Shown here: piece by piece, positions 24,473 to 33,220 of the stretch
Position numbering within the stretch: position 1 is the first letter of the stretch
How the letters are laid out: each line of letters opens with the position of its first letter
Source: Chitinophagales bacterium
Lineage (GTDB): Bacteria; Bacteroidota; Bacteroidia; Chitinophagales; Saprospiraceae
Direction of reading: 5' to 3'
NCBI GenBank assembly: GCA_017303875.1
Contig: JAFLBP010000045.1
Location: 1 to 41,372 of the forward strand
Length of the DNA: 41,372 nt
Notes under the pieces: model-generated
The model's input: only the letters and a program-made list of their open reading frames with translations
Databases searched by the model: none
What the model was told of the DNA's origin: nothing
Translations under genes and position numbers: made by a program

Positions 24473-26221
24473 ATGCAACACTTCCGATCTTCCCTTACGC
24501 TTGTTTTTTGTCTCCTCAGCCTGCTGGCAATTGCCCAACCCACACCGCGGGAGCCGGTGCTCCTGATTCAGGAACAGGGCAAAAAAACGCAATACCAGCC
24601 CAGGCCCGGGCAAAAGGGCATTCTGGATATCAACGGTACCCTGTCGGTTCAGCCAAACAAAGAAGCCGTTTTTGCAGAAGCCCGCAGACTTTACCCGCAG
24701 TTGTTTCAGGATTCGGAATTGCGCAGCCGCGAAGCCCGTATCAACAAAGCCCTGCGCAACCACCAGATAATCCTCGGCCTGATGCAGCAAAAAGTGCAGG
24801 GATTGGATGTGCAGAAAAAATTGGTGCAGCAGGCCAATCAATTCCTGCAGGATATTCTCAGCGACCCGCAACTGGTAGCCGATTATGAGGCCATCAACGA
24901 GGCCTACTACGCCCAATACCGCAACGACCCCAACGCGCCCGACCCTTACCTGTACGCATTCGATGAATTCAACAAGCAATTGCAGGTGGTTAAAACCGAT
25001 ATTCAGCGCATTTTACAAAAGTCGAAGCTGAAATTCAGCGTTGTGGCCTATATCCGCGATAAAAACGGTGGTCGCCGGGTGCATGTGGAAAATTTTGACC
25101 GCATGGAACAAGGCGAATTTGCCCCCGTAGAACGCTGGGTGACCAGTGTCTCGCCGGAAGAAATGCAAAAACTCCAGTCGTACCGCGACCTCGCCAAGGG
25201 CCTCAACGAAAACGCTGATTCGGTACTGCAAGCCTATAAACAAAAGGTGCTGGATGCCTACCCCTCGCTTACCTGTATCCCCAAATTGCGCCAGGAACTT
25301 CAGGCCTCCAAACAAACCCTGGGGCCGGATATGAAGACCGTGGTCAATACTTTTGACGAAACGGAAACCTCCAAGCTGATCAGCTACGGCGCCAATTTGC
25401 GCAAGGAAATTCAGGCAACACCTGCATCCGATGTGAAAAAATTCATTCAGGTAATCGACTCCATGATTGCGCTGTACAACGGCGCGGCGATGAGGTTGGA
25501 AAGCAGCGTGGGCGACACCCTGCAATCCAATGTGCACCTGCAAAATGTGGTGAGCTGCCTGCGCCAATCTGCCGCCGATGCCCGCAAACTCAACCTCTTT
25601 ATCCAGCGCATCCCGGCCGAATATTTGAAAAAAGCCTACCTCGCCAGCGATGAAATTTCGGACCTCGTAGACACCTTCGGCCTCGATAATATTCCCGACG
25701 AAGGCACCATTCAGCTGGAATATACCGGCAGCCGCGAGCGCAACGACATCCTTGACGTGCGCGCCTACCTGCGCATGCCCCAGGACAGTGGCCAGTTCTC
25801 CAACAATCAGATCGATCAGCAACTGTACCGCCTCACGCTTACCGGCTTCCACAGCACGAGCAAAGTGGGCCTTATTCTGGCCAATGCCTATAATGAAGCT
25901 CCGCCGCCCAACACCGCGCGTTTTCGTTTTGCGCCAGCCGGCACTTTGTTGTTGAAATACGGCAGCCGCCGCTCCAATTTTTACAACAACTTCCTTGATC
26001 CGGGCTTAGGCATCATCACTGCTTCGGGCGATATGGACCTCGACGGTCGCCCCGAATTTATGGCCGGGGTGAGCGCCACGCTTTTCCGCGACATCCTGAG
26101 CGCGGGCTGGACCTGGAATTTCGGTACCGACCAGCCGACTATTTTTGTGGGCGTACATTTGCCCTTTAATTTGCCGGGTGTGCCGATTAATCCGGTGAAT
26201 AGTTACGGGCCCAATCCATAA
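24473..26221 (+). CDS. Exported protein, function unknown
   Basis: A 582-residue protein with a signal peptide (residues 1-21, ending LLAIAQ). Residues 60-380 are mainly helical with long Gln/Lys/Leu-rich stretches and one pair of cysteines. The last 170 residues are beta-rich, with amphipathic strands and a GIITASGDMDLDGRPEF segment, and could be a beta-sheet or barrel domain. I do not recognise the family. The stop codon overlaps the start of the response-regulator gene by one base (TAATG), so the two are co-transcribed. It may therefore be the regulator's target or sensor, but that is inference only. Confidence 0.65.
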   Translation: MQHFRSSLTLVFCLLSLLAIAQPTPREPVLLIQEQGKKTQYQPRPGQKGILDINGTLSVQPNKEAVFAEARRLYPQLFQDSELRSREARINKALRNHQIILGLMQQKVQGLDVQKKLVQQANQFLQDILSDPQLVADYEAINEAYYAQYRNDPNAPDPYLYAFDEFNKQLQVVKTDIQRILQKSKLKFSVVAYIRDKNGGRRVHVENFDRMEQGEFAPVERWVTSVSPEEMQKLQSYRDLAKGLNENADSVLQAYKQKVLDAYPSLTCIPKLRQELQASKQTLGPDMKTVVNTFDETETSKLISYGANLRKEIQATPASDVKKFIQVIDSMIALYNGAAMRLESSVGDTLQSNVHLQNVVSCLRQSAADARKLNLFIQRIPAEYLKKAYLASDEISDLVDTFGLDNIPDEGTIQLEYTGSRERNDILDVRAYLRMPQDSGQFSNNQIDQQLYRLTLTGFHSTSKVGLILANAYNEAPPPNTARFRFAPAGTLLLKYGSRRSNFYNNFLDPGLGIITASGDMDLDGRPEFMAGVSATLFRDILSAGWTWNFGTDQPTIFVGVHLPFNLPGVPINPVNSYGPNP

Positions 26222-26865
26222 TGATCCGAATCTTCATCGCCGACGACCACCGCCTCGTCATAGACGGGCTTTTGCTGCTCCTGCACGAAGCAGAAGATAT
26301 GACCTGTGTGGGCCAGGCCGCCAATGGCCGCGAAGCCCTCGAAATGCTTGGACAAACGCCGGCCGACGTGCTGCTGCTCGACCTCAACATGCCGGAAATG
26401 GATGGCCTGGAATGTTGCCGCATCGCCCGCGAGCGCTGGCCCGACATGAAAGTGCTCGCCCTTTCCATGATGCGCGAAATCAGCCTCGTCAAGGCCATGC
26501 TGCGCTACGGCGCTTCGGGTTTTATTTTGAAAAATGCCGGCAAGGACGAACTGTTTGAAGCCATTCGGAACGTGTACGCGGGCAAACAGGCGTTTAGTCA
26601 GGAAATTTTAGATACCCTCATGGAAACCCTTGCGGGTAAAAACACCAAAGCGGCGGGCAGCACTCCGTTTCCGACCATTTCCCGGCGGGAAAAAGAGATC
26701 CTGCAACTGATCGTGGATGAAAAAACAACCTCCGAAATTGCCGAGGCGTTGTTCATCAGCTTTGGTACCGTAGAGACCCATCGCCGCAACCTGCTGCTCA
26801 AACTCAATGCCCGCAACACGGCCGGACTGGTAAAAGCAGCATTGGAGTATAATTTATTGGGTTAA
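26221..26865 (+). CDS. NarL/FixJ-family response regulator
   Basis: A 214-residue two-component regulator. The receiver domain (1-120) has the acidic pair DDH at 8-10, the phosphoacceptor D54 in LLDLNMPEMDG, and the lysine of FILKNAGKDE. The LuxR-type DNA-binding domain (about 148-205) reads ISRREKEILQLI, TTSEIAEALFIS and GTVETHRRNLLLKL. No histidine kinase gene is in the window, so it is an orphan here. It overlaps the upstream exported-protein gene by one base. Confidence 0.94.
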   Translation: MIRIFIADDHRLVIDGLLLLLHEAEDMTCVGQAANGREALEMLGQTPADVLLLDLNMPEMDGLECCRIARERWPDMKVLALSMMREISLVKAMLRYGASGFILKNAGKDELFEAIRNVYAGKQAFSQEILDTLMETLAGKNTKAAGSTPFPTISRREKEILQLIVDEKTTSEIAEALFISFGTVETHRRNLLLKLNARNTAGLVKAALEYNLLG

Positions 26866-26898
26866 AGTCCGTTAATTTGCCGCACTAATAACTGCTAC

Positions 26899-27660
26899 AT
26901 GATCCGCGCTGAACAAATTACCAAAAATTTTAACGAACAACAGGTGCTCAAGGGAATCGATTTTCTCTTTGAAGCCGGAAAAACCAACCTGATTATCGGG
27001 CGCTCGGGCGCGGGCAAAACGGTATTGCTTAAAATTCTCGTCGGACTGCAACAGCCCACCACCGGCACAGTCTGGTACGACGACGTCAATTTTACCGCCC
27101 TCGATAAAATGGGTATGCGTTCCATCCGTATGAAAATCGGGATGTTGTTTCAGGGTTCCGCGCTCTTCGACTCGCTGACGGTGGAGGAAAATGTGCGTTT
27201 CCCTTTGGATATGTTTACGCACATGACAGCCCGCCAGAAATTAGAACGCGTCAATTATTGCCTCGAACGCGTAAACCTCGCCGGCAGTAACCGCAAATAC
27301 CCCTCCGAGCTCTCCGGCGGGATGCAAAAACGCGTGGGCATCGCAAGGGCCATTGTGCTGGAACCCAAGTACCTGTTTTGCGACGAACCCAACTCCGGCC
27401 TCGACCCTAAAACCTCCATCGTTATCGACGAGCTGATCCGCAGTATCACCATCGAAAACAACATCACGACCATTATCAATACCCACGATATGAACTCGGT
27501 TATGGAAGTTGGCGATAATATCTGCTTCCTGCACGAAGGCCGGCTCGAATGGAGCGGCAACAAAGACGAAGTATTGGAAAGCGATAACAGCAACCTGCAA
27601 TCATTCATCTTCGCCTCCCCCTTCCTCAAACGCCTGCGCGCCGCCGCACTGGGGAAATAG
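26899..27660 (+). CDS. ABC transporter ATPase, MlaF-like
   Basis: A 253-residue ABC ATPase with Walker A GRSGAGKT (K40), Q-loop LFQGSALFDSLTVEENV, signature LSGGMQKRVGIARA, Walker B YLFCDEPNSGLDP and the H-loop NTHDMNSV. SALFDSLTV.ENV.FPL and the overall length match the MlaF/Ttg2A group, whose complexes move phospholipids between the inner and outer membranes. The permease (mlaE) and substrate-binding (mlaD) genes that normally accompany it are not next to it. It starts 33 bp after the response-regulator gene and is followed by a large palindrome. Confidence 0.88.
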   Translation: MIRAEQITKNFNEQQVLKGIDFLFEAGKTNLIIGRSGAGKTVLLKILVGLQQPTTGTVWYDDVNFTALDKMGMRSIRMKIGMLFQGSALFDSLTVEENVRFPLDMFTHMTARQKLERVNYCLERVNLAGSNRKYPSELSGGMQKRVGIARAIVLEPKYLFCDEPNSGLDPKTSIVIDELIRSITIENNITTIINTHDMNSVMEVGDNICFLHEGRLEWSGNKDEVLESDNSNLQSFIFASPFLKRLRAAALGK

Positions 27661-27673
27661 GTTTTTGGTATGA

Positions 27674-27762
27674 TTTTACCTGGCGTTACCTGACGTACCT
27701 GACGTTTACTAAACTTCCAAAGTTTAGTAAACGTCAGGTACGTCAGGTAACGCCAGGTAAAA
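27674..27762. repeat. 89-bp perfect palindrome (43-bp arms, 3-nt loop)
   Basis: Arms 27674-27716 and 27720-27762 are exact inverted repeats around CCA. The innermost 17 bp (TGACGTTTACTAAACTT) are the same as in the palindrome at 8593-8631. The outer part contains three repeated units resembling ACCTGACGT. It starts 13 bp after the MlaF-like stop codon but lacks a T-run. Confidence 0.93.
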
Positions 27763-27796
27763 GATTGTCTTTGACGTCGCTTAGCCTTCTTATGTC

Positions 27797-27863
27797 CGAC
27801 CTCGGAGAGGTCGAAATGGATAGGGTAATGTAGCATCTACAAACGTTTAACCTCTTCGAGGTT
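27797..27863. repeat. REP-like pair of short hairpins
   Basis: Hairpin CGACCTC-GGA-GAGGTCG (27797-27813) and hairpin AACCTC-TTC-GAGGTT (27849-27863). The first is followed by GAAATGGATAG, similar to the tail of the pair at 33221-33264. From here to 28112 I see no further structure and no confident gene. Confidence 0.55.
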
Positions 27864-27927
27864 GTAGCATGTTCGTGTTCGGAATTGGTGTTAAATATAC
27901 TCAACTTAAAAAGTGTGGAGGTGAGTT

Positions 27928-30900
27928 ATGCCGACACAATGCTCAAGCAAAGTGGTACATTTGTGTGTTTTCAAGCCGACTTCAAAACACAAAACAGATT
28001 ACGCGTTGCGAATCAAAAAAACAATACAAAACATCGGCAGCTCCGAACCAAAAGCATATTGTCGGAACGCCACCCTTAAACATCTGATCTCCCCAAGGTC
28101 GGGTAACCCAACCCCCATTCCGCATTCCGCACTCCGCAACCCACCCCGGCCCTCCCTGAAAGGAAGGGAACATCCCCATTCCGCATTCCCCACTCCGCAT
28201 TCCGCATTCCCCATTCCCCTCCTGCTTTTCCTGACGGGCTTATTTTTCGCCTGCCAAAATCCCGCTTCCAACACCCTTTTCACCGCCCTTCCCGCTGCCG
28301 AAACCGGCGTGCAATTTGCCAATACCCTGCCTGAAGCATCACCCGAGGGCATGAATATTATTCAATACCTGTATTATTACAATGGTGGCGGCGTGGCAGC
28401 CGGCGATCTGAACAACGACGGACTGACGGATTTGTACTTTAGTTCCAACCTCGGCCCCAACAAACTCTACTTCAACCGGGGCAATTTCAAGTTTGAAGAC
28501 CTTACGGAAAAAGCAGGCGTTGGCGGCAGCGGCTCCTGGAAAAACGGCGTCACCCTCGCCGATGTCAATGCCGATGGCTGGTTAGATATTTATGTTTGCC
28601 AAACGGGGAAATATAAAAAATTTGAAGGCCGCAACCAGTTGTTTATCAATAACCAAAACGGCACCTTTACGGAGCGCGCCGCCGAGTGCGGACTTAATAT
28701 TCAAGCCTTTGCCACCCAGGCCACGTTTTTTGATTACGACCGCGACGGCGATCTCGACTGCTTTGTGCTTTGCCACAGCGTACACTCGCCCGCGGGCTAC
28801 CGCGATACCGCACAATCGCGCAAATACGATTCTTTGGCGGCCGACCGCTTGTTGCGCAACGACGCCACGCGGCCCGGCGAATTGCCGCGTTTTACGGATG
28901 TGAGTCAGGAAATGGGCATTTACGGCGGTACTGCCGGATATGGCCTGAGCATGGCCGTCAGCGATTTTAACCTCGACGGCTGGCCGGATATTTACGTGGC
29001 CAATGATTTTCACGAAAACGATTACCTCTACTACAACCGGAACGGCAAACGTTTTGAAGAAAATATTGCCGGCAGCATGGGCCATACGTCCAACTTCTCG
29101 ATGGGCAGCGATGCGGCAGATATGGACAACGACCAGCGCCCCGACCTGCTCACGCTGGACATGAAGCCGCGCGACGAATTTACCCTCAAAGCCTCACAGG
29201 CCGCCGACCCCTACGACGTCTATTTGTTCAAACACGAACGCGGCTACCACTGGCAGTTTCCGCGCAATAATTTCCAGCTCAACCGCTTTAACGACGCGCA
29301 GGACAAGGCAAAATTTTCCGAAATCGCGCAACTCTGCGGCCTCGACGCCTCCGACTGGAGCTGGAGCGCCCTGCTTTTTGATGCCGACCTCGACGGCTGG
29401 AAAGATGTGTACATCAGCAACGGCATTCCGCGCCAGCCCAACGACATGGATTACCTCAAATTCATCTCCTCGGAAGCAGTAAACAACAACACGCCCGACA
29501 AGGCGCTGATTGAAAAAATGCCCTCCGGCGAACGCCGCAACGCCGCCTGGCAACAACGCGCCGCCCTCGAATTTGAAAACACAGGCCAAGCCTGGGGACT
29601 CGACCTGCAAGGCTGTACCAATGGCGCCGCGTACGCGGATTTGGACAACGACGGCGACCTCGACCTCATCACCAATAACCTTAATGCCCCGGCCTCTATT
29701 TACCGCAACAACTGCCCCGAAACCAGGCGCGTCCGCATCGAACTGCGCGGCGCGGCCATGAATCCTTTTGGGATTGGTGCAAAAGTGCAGGTTGGCGAAC
29801 AGTTTTTTGAACACTACCACACCCGCGGCTTTTTATCCTGCTCTGCGCCGGGTTTTTGTGTGCGTCCCGCCGATGAAAATGCCAGTATTCTGGTCATCTG
29901 GCCCGATGGCAAAACAAGCACCAAAGCACTCGCCGGGCAAAACGGCCGGGTCTTGCTGGATTATGCCGATGCGCAGCAAACAGGCGGCATAAAACCCATA
30001 CCGCCCACGACGTCCGATTGGCAGGCATTTCAAATACCCTACACCCATCAGAGCAGCGGCTACAACGATATTACCCGCGAAAAGCTCCTGCCCTGGCTGC
30101 TCAGCACCCAGGCGCTGCCGCTTTCCGTAGCCGATGTCAACGGCGATGGCCTCGACGATTTTGTGATCGCCGATTCGCTGTTTGTACAGGAGCTTTCCGG
30201 CAATTTCAGGCCTGCTGTGCTGCCCAACCTGCCCGGCATCATCAGCGCCAGCGCTTTTTTTGACGCCGATGGCGATGGCGATGCCGACCTCTACCTCGGC
30301 ACCGGCGGCAACCAGCCCGGCGCGCCGCTCAAGGATTATTTGCTGCGCAACGACGGTCGCGGCAACTTCAGCCTTGCGCCCGATGCCCTGCCCGATTTGC
30401 AGGAGCAAAGCGCCTGCGTGCTGCCTTTTGACTATGATAAAGACGGCGACCTGGATCTGTTTGTCGGCGGCCGCTGCGTGGCTGGCGCATACGGTATGGC
30501 CCCGCGTTCGGCCCTTTTGCAAAACGACGGCCAAGGAAAATTCAGCGACCTGACGCCGCCCGAACTGCAACGCATCGGCATGGTAACCGACGCCCTCTGG
30601 ACAAGCGATCAGCTCCTGCTCTGCGGCGAATGGATGGCCCTGAGTACGGCGCGTTTTTCCGGCGGCAACTGGACGCTGCAAAGCATACCCAACAGCGCGG
30701 GCCTCTGGCTCAGCCTCCATGCTGCCGATGTGGATGGCGACGGCGACCTCGACGTACTTGCGGGCAATATGGGCAGCAACAGCTTTTTGAAAGCGCCGCT
30801 GGGGCTTTGGGTAAAAGATTTTGACAACAACGGCGCTTTTGACCCCATCCTGACCCATCGCCGCGAGGGCCGGGAATATGTGTTGGCCGACCGCGACTGG

Positions 30901-31404
30901 CTCCTGAGTCAGATGCCGGGGCTGCGCAAAAAATTTGTGGAATACCGCAAATACGCCGAAAGTGATTTCGAGGCTGTTTTTCCGGAAAAAATGCGCGCCC
31001 AGGCGCAACACCTCGAAGTGCATACCCTGCATTCTGTGGCGCTCCTGCAGGAAAACGGCAACTGGACCATGCGTGAACTGCCGATGGCCCTGCAATTCAG
31101 TCCGGTTTTTTCAAGCATCAATTTTCCGGTAAATGCGCAGGAAACCCGTTTGCTTTGCGCCGGTAATTTTTGCGAAGTACAGCCTGCCATAGGCCGTTTT
31201 GATGCCGCTTATGGTAGTTTTTTACAGTATGATGCCACCCAAAAAGCATTTGCGGCGGGCAAACCGCTAAGCCCGATCGGAGATGGTGCCTTGCAAGGCT
31301 CCGTCAGGCAAATGGCCCTGCTGCGCGCCGCCAAAGGGCAGGTATTCCTGACGGCGCAGCACAGCGGCCCGCTGCTGGCCTGGCGCAACCGCAAACTGCC
31401 ATGA
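27928..31404 (+). CDS. FG-GAP/VCBS repeat lipoprotein, CRTAC1-like
   Basis: The open frame spans 1158 codons, but the first 95 or so are probably untranslated sequence and repeat. The recognisable protein starts with a lipoprotein signal (PLLLFLTGLFFAC, cysteine codon at 28252). The mature part has many FG-GAP/VCBS calcium-binding loops of the form D-x-[ND]-x-DG, such as GDLNNDGLTDLYF, ADVNADGWLDIYV, FDYDRDGDLDCFV, ADLDNDGDLDLIT and ADVDGDGDLDVLA. These form one or two integrin-alpha-like propellers. An ASPIC/UnbV-type segment (RRVRIELRG to ILVIWPDGK) lies near residue 620. Probably a surface lipoprotein. No ATG, GTG or TTG precedes the signal in a plausible place, so the true start is unknown. 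It overlaps the next gene by 4 bp (ATGA). Confidence 0.75.
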   Translation: MPTQCSSKVVHLCVFKPTSKHKTDYALRIKKTIQNIGSSEPKAYCRNATLKHLISPRSGNPTPIPHSALRNPPRPSLKGREHPHSAFPTPHSAFPIPLLLFLTGLFFACQNPASNTLFTALPAAETGVQFANTLPEASPEGMNIIQYLYYYNGGGVAAGDLNNDGLTDLYFSSNLGPNKLYFNRGNFKFEDLTEKAGVGGSGSWKNGVTLADVNADGWLDIYVCQTGKYKKFEGRNQLFINNQNGTFTERAAECGLNIQAFATQATFFDYDRDGDLDCFVLCHSVHSPAGYRDTAQSRKYDSLAADRLLRNDATRPGELPRFTDVSQEMGIYGGTAGYGLSMAVSDFNLDGWPDIYVANDFHENDYLYYNRNGKRFEENIAGSMGHTSNFSMGSDAADMDNDQRPDLLTLDMKPRDEFTLKASQAADPYDVYLFKHERGYHWQFPRNNFQLNRFNDAQDKAKFSEIAQLCGLDASDWSWSALLFDADLDGWKDVYISNGIPRQPNDMDYLKFISSEAVNNNTPDKALIEKMPSGERRNAAWQQRAALEFENTGQAWGLDLQGCTNGAAYADLDNDGDLDLITNNLNAPASIYRNNCPETRRVRIELRGAAMNPFGIGAKVQVGEQFFEHYHTRGFLSCSAPGFCVRPADENASILVIWPDGKTSTKALAGQNGRVLLDYADAQQTGGIKPIPPTTSDWQAFQIPYTHQSSGYNDITREKLLPWLLSTQALPLSVADVNGDGLDDFVIADSLFVQELSGNFRPAVLPNLPGIISASAFFDADGDGDADLYLGTGGNQPGAPLKDYLLRNDGRGNFSLAPDALPDLQEQSACVLPFDYDKDGDLDLFVGGRCVAGAYGMAPRSALLQNDGQGKFSDLTPPELQRIGMVTDALWTSDQLLLCGEWMALSTARFSGGNWTLQSIPNSAGLWLSLHAADVDGDGDLDVLAGNMGSNSFLKAPLGLWVKDFDNNGAFDPILTHRREGREYVLADRDWLLSQMPGLRKKFVEYRKYAESDFEAVFPEKMRAQAQHLEVHTLHSVALLQENGNWTMRELPMALQFSPVFSSINFPVNAQETRLLCAGNFCEVQPAIGRFDAAYGSFLQYDATQKAFAAGKPLSPIGDGALQGSVRQMALLRAAKGQVFLTAQHSGPLLAWRNRKLP
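28113..28222. repeat. Heptanucleotide tracts (CCSCAYT) entering a coding region
   Basis: Four units at 28113-28140 and seven at 28174-28222, separated by 33 bp of other sequence. They use the same word as the array at 254-400 with a CCCCATT variant. The second block runs up to the hydrophobic core of the lipoprotein signal in the next gene. Confidence 0.9.
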
Positions 31405-32507
31405 CGGCCGCGATTGTACTCGCCCTTGGGCTGGCTTATTTCGCCCTCACGAACTGGTATATCCGCTGGTGGCAGCGGCTTGATACCTGGGTGCTGCCGG
31501 ACAACTACGAGGCGCACAGCCGCATCAGCGTGCTGATTGCCGCGCGCAATGAAGCCGCGCATATTGCGGCCTGCCTCGAAAGCATTGTGGCCAATGCATA
31601 CCCCGCCCATTTGCTGGAAATCCTTGTAGTGGACGACCATTCCGACGATGATACGGCCCGGATAGCGGCGCGTTTTCCCGGTGTGCGGGTGTTGCAGCTG
31701 CCAGCGGGGCGGCAGGGTAAAAAAGCAGCGTTGGCGCATGCCTTGCAGGCGGCGCAGGGCGAATTGGTGGTTTGCACCGATGCCGATTGCATTGTGCCGC
31801 CGCAATGGCTGCGGCATATTGCTTCCGTGTTTGAGCAACGAGAGGCGGTGCAGTTGCTGACTGCGCCGGTTTTGTTTTTTGAACCCGGCAATTTTGCGGA
31901 GCATTTTCAGGCGCTCGACATGACGGGCACCATGCTTATTACCGGCGCCGGTATACACAGCGGCTGGCAGCGCATGGGCAATGGCGCCAATCTGGCGTAT
32001 CGCCGCGGTTTGCACAGCGCTTTGGAGGCTTTGGAAAAAACGGCGCACCGGGCTTCGGGCGACGATATGTTTTTGCTGCAACAAACGGCCCAACATTTCC
32101 CGGAGGGCGTATTTTTCCTGAAAAGTACGGAGGCCGTGGTGCTGACGGCGGCCATGCCCGACTCGCTTTCATTTTTCCGGCAGCGCCTGCGCTGGGGCGG
32201 CAAAAACGCCGTGTTGCCGGAGTGGCCTATCCGGCTGGCGCTGTTGCTGGTATGGCTCAATGCCTGGGCGGTGCTGCTGAGTTTTCCTTTGGTGCTTTGG
32301 TACTGGTGGTTGCCGGCCGTGGCGCTGGGCCTGAAAGCGTGGTCCGACCAGCGTTTGCTGCGCAGGGCCACGGCGTATTTTGAGCAGTTGGTGCTGATGG
32401 AGCGATTTGGGCGCAGCTTTGTGGCGCATACCTTATACATTGTGCTGGTGGGTACGGCCAGCATTTTCATGCCGGCGTATGGCTGGAAGGGGCGGCGGGT
32501 GCGGTAA
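31401..32507 (+). CDS. Membrane glycosyltransferase, family 2
   Basis: A 368-residue GT-A fold glycosyltransferase anchored by an N-terminal segment (residues 1-18) and two or three C-terminal segments (about 273-312 and 335-358). Active-site motifs are VLIAARNEA, VVDDHSDDDT, the TDAD metal-binding motif, GDDMFLL and RQRLRWGGK, the last matching the (Q/R)xxRW acceptor motif of processive GT2 enzymes. The sugar and acceptor are unknown; polysaccharide or glycolipid synthesis is likely. Its start overlaps the stop of the FG-GAP lipoprotein gene, so the two are translationally linked. Confidence 0.9.
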   Translation: MTAAIVLALGLAYFALTNWYIRWWQRLDTWVLPDNYEAHSRISVLIAARNEAAHIAACLESIVANAYPAHLLEILVVDDHSDDDTARIAARFPGVRVLQLPAGRQGKKAALAHALQAAQGELVVCTDADCIVPPQWLRHIASVFEQREAVQLLTAPVLFFEPGNFAEHFQALDMTGTMLITGAGIHSGWQRMGNGANLAYRRGLHSALEALEKTAHRASGDDMFLLQQTAQHFPEGVFFLKSTEAVVLTAAMPDSLSFFRQRLRWGGKNAVLPEWPIRLALLLVWLNAWAVLLSFPLVLWYWWLPAVALGLKAWSDQRLLRRATAYFEQLVLMERFGRSFVAHTLYIVLVGTASIFMPAYGWKGRRVR

Positions 32508-32684
32508 AAACCGAAGAAAATATTGTTTTGGGCAAACAGATTAATGATCTTATGCGTTGTAGAGACAATTGATATGTTAAATTCCGAAAAATATATATCA
32601 ATTAAGCAATAACCCCAACATTTAAACTGTTTTACTGCCTGAATTTCAAACGGTTTTTCTGTTTTTTAAAATATCTTACCGCCT

Positions 32685-32921
32685 ATGGAAGAGTCATACA
32701 TATATAACGCCTTAGTGCGCTTTGCCTATCACGAAATGCCTGCCGAAGAGGCCGTTGACATGGCCGATCTGATCGGGGAATACCCGGAGATGCAGGCTGC
32801 ATTTCACGATATGTTGATCGCCAAAGCCCTCCTGCCGAAAGTGCAATTCAGCCCTTCGGCCGCCACGATAAATACCATTTTACAATACAGCACAAAGACT
32901 GCTTTTGAGGCGCATTTGTAA
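32685..32921 (+). CDS. Small conserved protein, function unknown
   Basis: A 78-residue acidic, mainly helical protein without signal peptide. Its pattern (an N-terminal L-x-RF-x-YHE, a central helix about E-x-x-D-x-x-LI-x-x-P-x-M, then LLPKVQFSPSAATINTILQYS near the end) resembles short proteins I recall from other Bacteroidota. Some of those look like anti-sigma-factor N-terminal helices, but there is no sigma-factor gene here. A strong terminator follows 45 bp downstream. The 177 bp upstream are AT-rich and contain a TTGATAT/ATATCAA inverted repeat near 32570-32600. Confidence 0.6.
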   Translation: MEESYIYNALVRFAYHEMPAEEAVDMADLIGEYPEMQAAFHDMLIAKALLPKVQFSPSAATINTILQYSTKTAFEAHL

Positions 32922-32963
32922 AAATGCCATACGGCCTTACTTACCGTATCGAAACCTCTGTTT

Positions 32964-33044
32964 TCCGCCCTCGCCGACACCACCGGCGAGGGCTTTTTTT
33001 ATGCCCGGAAGCCGCAACGTGGCACTTTGATGATACAGCGCTGA
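32964..33044 (+). pseudogene. Relic of a T9SS sorting-domain C-terminus
   Basis: In one frame this stretch reads SALADTTGEGFFYA, then RKPQRGTLMIQR and a stop. It mirrors the ends of the T9SS proteins downstream (G-x-Y-x-Y-R ... SGTL-x-IQR-stop). At DNA level GTGGCACTTTGATGATACAGCG differs from the end of the gene at 37727 by one base. No start or upstream domain remains. The rest of the interval to 33220 shows no gene. Confidence 0.5.
32967..33000 (+). terminator. Rho-independent terminator
   Basis: Arms GCCCTCGCCG (32967-32976) and CGGCGAGGGC (32984-32993), 7-nt loop, then seven T. It follows the 78-residue protein gene. The same bases also read as part of a decayed sorting-domain tail (32964-33044). 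Confidence 0.85.
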
Positions 33045-33220
33045 TGTACGACGTTAACTTGTCAATACAGTAAGCGACATTATAGTCATCACGAAGTGGT
33101 TGTGAAAACCATATTGTTGCAATCCTTTGGAAATCAGGATAAAAGAATCCATCAATCTTCAAATCCACCCAAATCTTGGTATAGCTCGTCAGCCTTATAA
33201 AAAGCCCGAAATAGTTTACC

